32,137 nucleotides of DNA, from contig CAIKZO010000164.1 in assembly GCA_903832005.1 (NCBI GenBank), positions 1 to 32,137 of the forward strand. Reading direction: 5' to 3'. The notes below the pieces were generated by a model that saw only the letters and a list, made by a program, of their open reading frames with translations, searched no databases and had not been told where the DNA came from. This document shows, in pieces, positions 30,307-32,137 of the stretch. This DNA comes from Enhydrobacter aerosaccus (GTDB lineage: Bacteria > Pseudomonadota > Alphaproteobacteria > Reyranellales > Reyranellaceae). Each line of letters starts with the position of its first letter. Position 1 is the first letter of the stretch. Made by a program: the position numbers and the translations under genes.

Positions 30307-30431
30307 GCGAGTGCCCGGAGCGCATCTACAACAGCGCCCACCAGGAACGCCACACCCACCGCCCACAGCGGCACGGGATGAGCGAGCCAGGCGATGATCT
30401 TGGGGCCTTCGGTCTGAATTGGATCAATCAT
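30303..30431 (-). CDS. 42-residue phage membrane protein, holin-like candidate
   Basis: The start ATG 30431 has a very good ribosome site (AGGAGAGA), and the gene overlaps the endolysin end by eight bases and the Rz start by four. The peptide MIDPIQTEGPKIIAWLAHPV is followed by one hydrophobic helix (PLWAVGVAFLVGAVVDALRAL). Size, single TM and location fit a pinholin or a lysis accessory protein; no family certain. Confidence 0.65.
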   Translation of the reverse strand: MIDPIQTEGPKIIAWLAHPVPLWAVGVAFLVGAVVDALRALA

Positions 30432-30870
30432 TCTTCTCTCCTGTGAAAAGCGCCCGCTCGTCGGCGCGGCGCGTGACAAGGCCAGGCTCCACGCTGCCCG
30501 CGGCATCGTGGATCCAGCGGCCAAACTGGTTGGCAGCGCCTGGCGCGTCGCCCGTGTTGAGCAGTCGCAGCAGCGTCGAGGAGGCAAAAGCCCCGCCGCC
30601 GATGTTGAAGATGAAGCAGGCGAGTGCATCGAACTGGTCCTGCGCCAGCGGCACGCGGACAGTACCGGCGATGCAGCGCTCGACTGCTCCGAGATCGGCG
30701 GCGAGGAAGGCGTCGGCCTGGGCCTGGTTGATCACCATGCCCGGGACGACACCGTTGGTATGGCCGTAGCCGATCGTCCATATGCCAGCGCCGTCACGAT
30801 AAGCAGTGAGCCGGCAGCCCTCGTGCGCCTCGATGAACGCGCGGCCAGCATCGGAGGTCTTCTGAGTCAT
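30424..30870 (-). CDS. Phage endolysin, T4-type lysozyme (GH24 muramidase)
   Basis: 148 residues from ATG 30870, with GAGGAAG upstream. Catalytic triad Glu17 (EAHEGCRLTAYRD), Asp26 and Thr32 (GIWTIGYGHT), with the same 9- and 6-residue spacing as E11/D20/T26 of T4 lysozyme. C-terminal helices include QDQFDALACFIFNIGGGAFASSTLLRLLN and FGRWIHDAAGSVEPGLVTRRADE. It cuts the MurNAc-GlcNAc bond of peptidoglycan. There is no signal or anchor helix, so release depends on a holin. It overlaps the 32-residue gene as ATGA and the 42-residue gene by eight bases. Confidence 0.95.
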   Translation of the reverse strand: MTQKTSDAGRAFIEAHEGCRLTAYRDGAGIWTIGYGHTNGVVPGMVINQAQADAFLAADLGAVERCIAGTVRVPLAQDQFDALACFIFNIGGGAFASSTLLRLLNTGDAPGAANQFGRWIHDAAGSVEPGLVTRRADERALFTGEKND

Positions 30871-30965
30871 GGCTTCCTCGCCTTCCGCCGCGCGCATTCG
30901 CGCAACACGAGATAGACCGCCAACAGCGACACGAGACAGATCGCCTGCCATTCATGCGTGCTCAT
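30867..30965 (-). CDS. 32-residue phage membrane peptide
   Basis: From ATG 30965, which overlaps the upstream gene as ATGA; its stop overlaps the endolysin start the same way. MSTHEWQAICLVSLLAVYLV then LRECARRKARKP: one TM helix and a strongly basic tail. A G-rich run precedes the start. Position between the holin-like and endolysin genes suggests a lysis accessory, perhaps a holin modulator. Confidence 0.6.
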   Translation of the reverse strand: MSTHEWQAICLVSLLAVYLVLRECARRKARKP

Positions 30966-31294
30966 GAGGCCCCCCTGTTCCACCACAGGCCCCACCATTC
31001 CTTGACGGTAGCGATCGGTGCGGACCGGAACTGCTGGGCCACCGCCATCAGCCCGCCGATCACGTCCATACCCACGACCGCCGTCAGGATGCCCGCCGCG
31101 ATCGTGGCCTTGGGACCGAGGCTGAAGATCTCGGCAATCGCCGGCCCCATGTACACGGCGAGGCCAAAGCCCAGGAAGAACGACACCACCCTCTGCGTGG
31201 ACGTCTGACTGCCGGCATTGCGCAGTCCGATCAGCGCGCCGAAAGCGGGCGGCAGATAGGGCGCCAGTCCGCCCAACCAATCGAGCTTGCTCAT
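30962..31294 (-). CDS. Phage holin-like membrane protein
   Basis: 110 residues with hydrophobic segments at about 8-24 (GGLAPYLPPAFGALIGL), 37-58 (VVSFFLGFGLAVYMGPAIAEIF) and 63-83 (ATIAAGILTAVVGMDVIGGLM), and a short C-terminal tail WWGLWWNRG. Three helices plus charged ends and the place directly upstream of the endolysin suggest a class I-type holin. No named family is certain. ATGA-type overlaps link it to both the spike gene and the 32-residue gene. Confidence 0.72.
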   Translation of the reverse strand: MSKLDWLGGLAPYLPPAFGALIGLRNAGSQTSTQRVVSFFLGFGLAVYMGPAIAEIFSLGPKATIAAGILTAVVGMDVIGGLMAVAQQFRSAPIATVKEWWGLWWNRGAS

Positions 31295-32137
31295 CGGGAG
31301 ACCTGCTGCACAAACGCATCGGAGCGGGCGCCGACGTAGTACGCGACGCTCTCCAATGTGCCGGTACAGCCTCCGCCTGCCGGACCGAATCCCAATTGAA
31401 AGACGGCGGAGGGCAATGCATATGATCCGGATGATGTGATGGACGGACCGCCGTTCCGCGCGAACTGACCGCTCAACGTACTCCAGCCAATGGCGGCTTT
31501 CTCTCTGGCACCTACTACGGGACTGCTTCCTCCATTGATTGAGAACTGTGTAAAATTGGCAGTAACCATTTGGCCCTGGCTAATCCCACCGCCCTGCGTG
31601 GACTTGATCGTGATGGTATTTTGAAACGTGCCGTTGTCGATCGACGCGATGTACTGGCCGGTGTTGATTGACGAATTGATCCGGTAAGTGGCGACCAGCA
31701 CGCCCCCCTTACTGGCATTCCAACCAGGTACGGATGTGAGCGACAGAGTCGCCAGATCTTGAGCGCGGGTGGCCGCGATACTATTAGTCAGGATCGGGCT
31801 GGTCGCGCCAGACAGCTGCTCGATCTGCGGCAGGCCGATGCGTAGAGTAAAATCTACTGCTGCGTTGCTTGCGGAAAGAAACGCAAGACGCGGCTGGACG
31901 TTCGTGGTGCCAGAATTCAAGATTGTGATGACGGTCGAAAGTCGCTTCAGGGAAGATGTGATAGATGCCAGGAAGCTCGCATTGCCGTTATCGTGACCAC
32001 CCGGATATTCCACGTTGTCGAAGTATAGGCCCGTCACGTTGGCAAACGATCCCGCGATGAGTGCCAGATAAGCGCTCGTCGTCCAAACCTGCGATACAGA
32101 CGCAGCGATGCCCGAACTCGTATCGAATACGGCGACA
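31291..32137 (-). CDS. Phage spike/tail-fibre protein, C-terminal part (5' end off window)
   Basis: The frame is open to the right edge, giving 281 visible codons; a GTG at 32037 is internal and not the true start. The segment LRIGLPQIEQLSGATSPILT with NSIAATRAQDLATL is the hallmark of phage head-spike / tail-fibre C-terminal modules. It is followed by a jelly-roll-like, Ser/Thr/Gly/Asn-rich region (NTGQYIASIDNGTFQNTITIKS, SGTLESVAYYVGARSD-like ending) likely to bind host surface sugars. Base composition is visibly less GC-rich than the neighbouring host genes, as expected for a receptor-binding gene that is exchanged among phages. Confidence 0.8.
   Translation of the reverse strand, partial: VAVFDTSSGIAASVSQVWTTSAYLALIAGSFANVTGLYFDNVEYPGGHDNGNASFLASITSSLKRLSTVITILNSGTTNVQPRLAFLSASNAAVDFTLRIGLPQIEQLSGATSPILTNSIAATRAQDLATLSLTSVPGWNASKGGVLVATYRINSSINTGQYIASIDNGTFQNTITIKSTQGGGISQGQMVTANFTQFSINGGSSPVVGAREKAAIGWSTLSGQFARNGGPSITSSGSYALPSAVFQLGFGPAGGGCTGTLESVAYYVGARSDAFVQQVSR

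Noticed and set aside
31291..32037. GTG at 32037 as the start of the spike protein
   Set aside because: The frame stays open with phage-like sequence to the window edge, so the real start lies outside.
1..32137. tRNA, rRNA, riboswitch, integrase or insertion sequence
   Set aside because: I looked for cloverleaf-like segments, transposase or integrase motifs and terminal repeats and found none I could support.

Overview
The window is high-GC DNA with strongly GC-biased third codon positions. Its gene content fits a free-living soil or water alphaproteobacterium: a Bug-type tripartite-tricarboxylate binding protein, amidases and a carbamoylase, a CO-dehydrogenase-like large subunit, several glutathione transferases, a luciferase-like monooxygenase and DUF3175. 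A Reyranella-like organism is my best guess, made from family resemblance only. Genes are tightly packed. No stretch over 300 bases lacks a gene; the longest gaps are 910-1127, 1881-2092 and the AT-rich 12674-12930. I saw no tRNA, rRNA, CRISPR array or transposase.

Layout. 1-909 (minus) is the N-terminal part of a very glycine-rich secreted beta-helix or autotransporter-like protein cut by the window edge. 1128-3763 holds an alpha/beta hydrolase with a Cys at the nucleophile elbow, a STAS-like protein, a membrane-anchored unknown and a DUF3175 protein. 3767-11614 looks like an amide or peptide scavenging region: Bug-type binding protein, M24-fold protein with a degenerate metal site, a three-gene operon (amidase, amidase, M20 carbamoylase) and a DppA/OppA-type binding protein, with a REP-like inverted repeat between the last two units.

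11619-14554 is a back-to-back toxin-antitoxin island. A mobile mystery protein A / Fic (protein B) pair on the minus strand diverges from a HipB/HipA pair on the plus strand across an AT-rich, palindrome-packed control region. It is followed by a 26-residue membrane peptide and an operon of two small membrane proteins plus a secreted NUC1-type nuclease (14668-16161).

16158-24578 carries an EamA transporter coupled to a xanthine/CO-dehydrogenase-type molybdenum subunit. That subunit's normal N-terminus is interrupted by an in-frame TGA, and its usual catalytic Glu is Gln. Next come a YfcG-like GST, a CpdA-like phosphodiesterase, a frameshifted nitronate monooxygenase with an NTF2-like partner and a divergent Lrp regulator, and a sugar-porter-type MFS protein. 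24685-29324 is a six-gene plus-strand operon: Fsr-like MFS exporter, VOC dioxygenase, two tandem GSTs, LLM flavin monooxygenase, 4-TM protein. It looks like a module for oxidising, conjugating and exporting a small, perhaps aromatic, compound.

The right end (29811-32137, minus) is phage DNA: the C-terminal part of a spike/fibre protein, then a compact lysis cassette in which every gene overlaps the next. It comprises a holin-like protein, a 32-residue TM protein, a T4-type endolysin, a 42-residue TM protein, and an i-spanin with the o-spanin lipoprotein nested in its 3' end. A hairpin at 29733-29756 separates it from a second STAS-like host gene.
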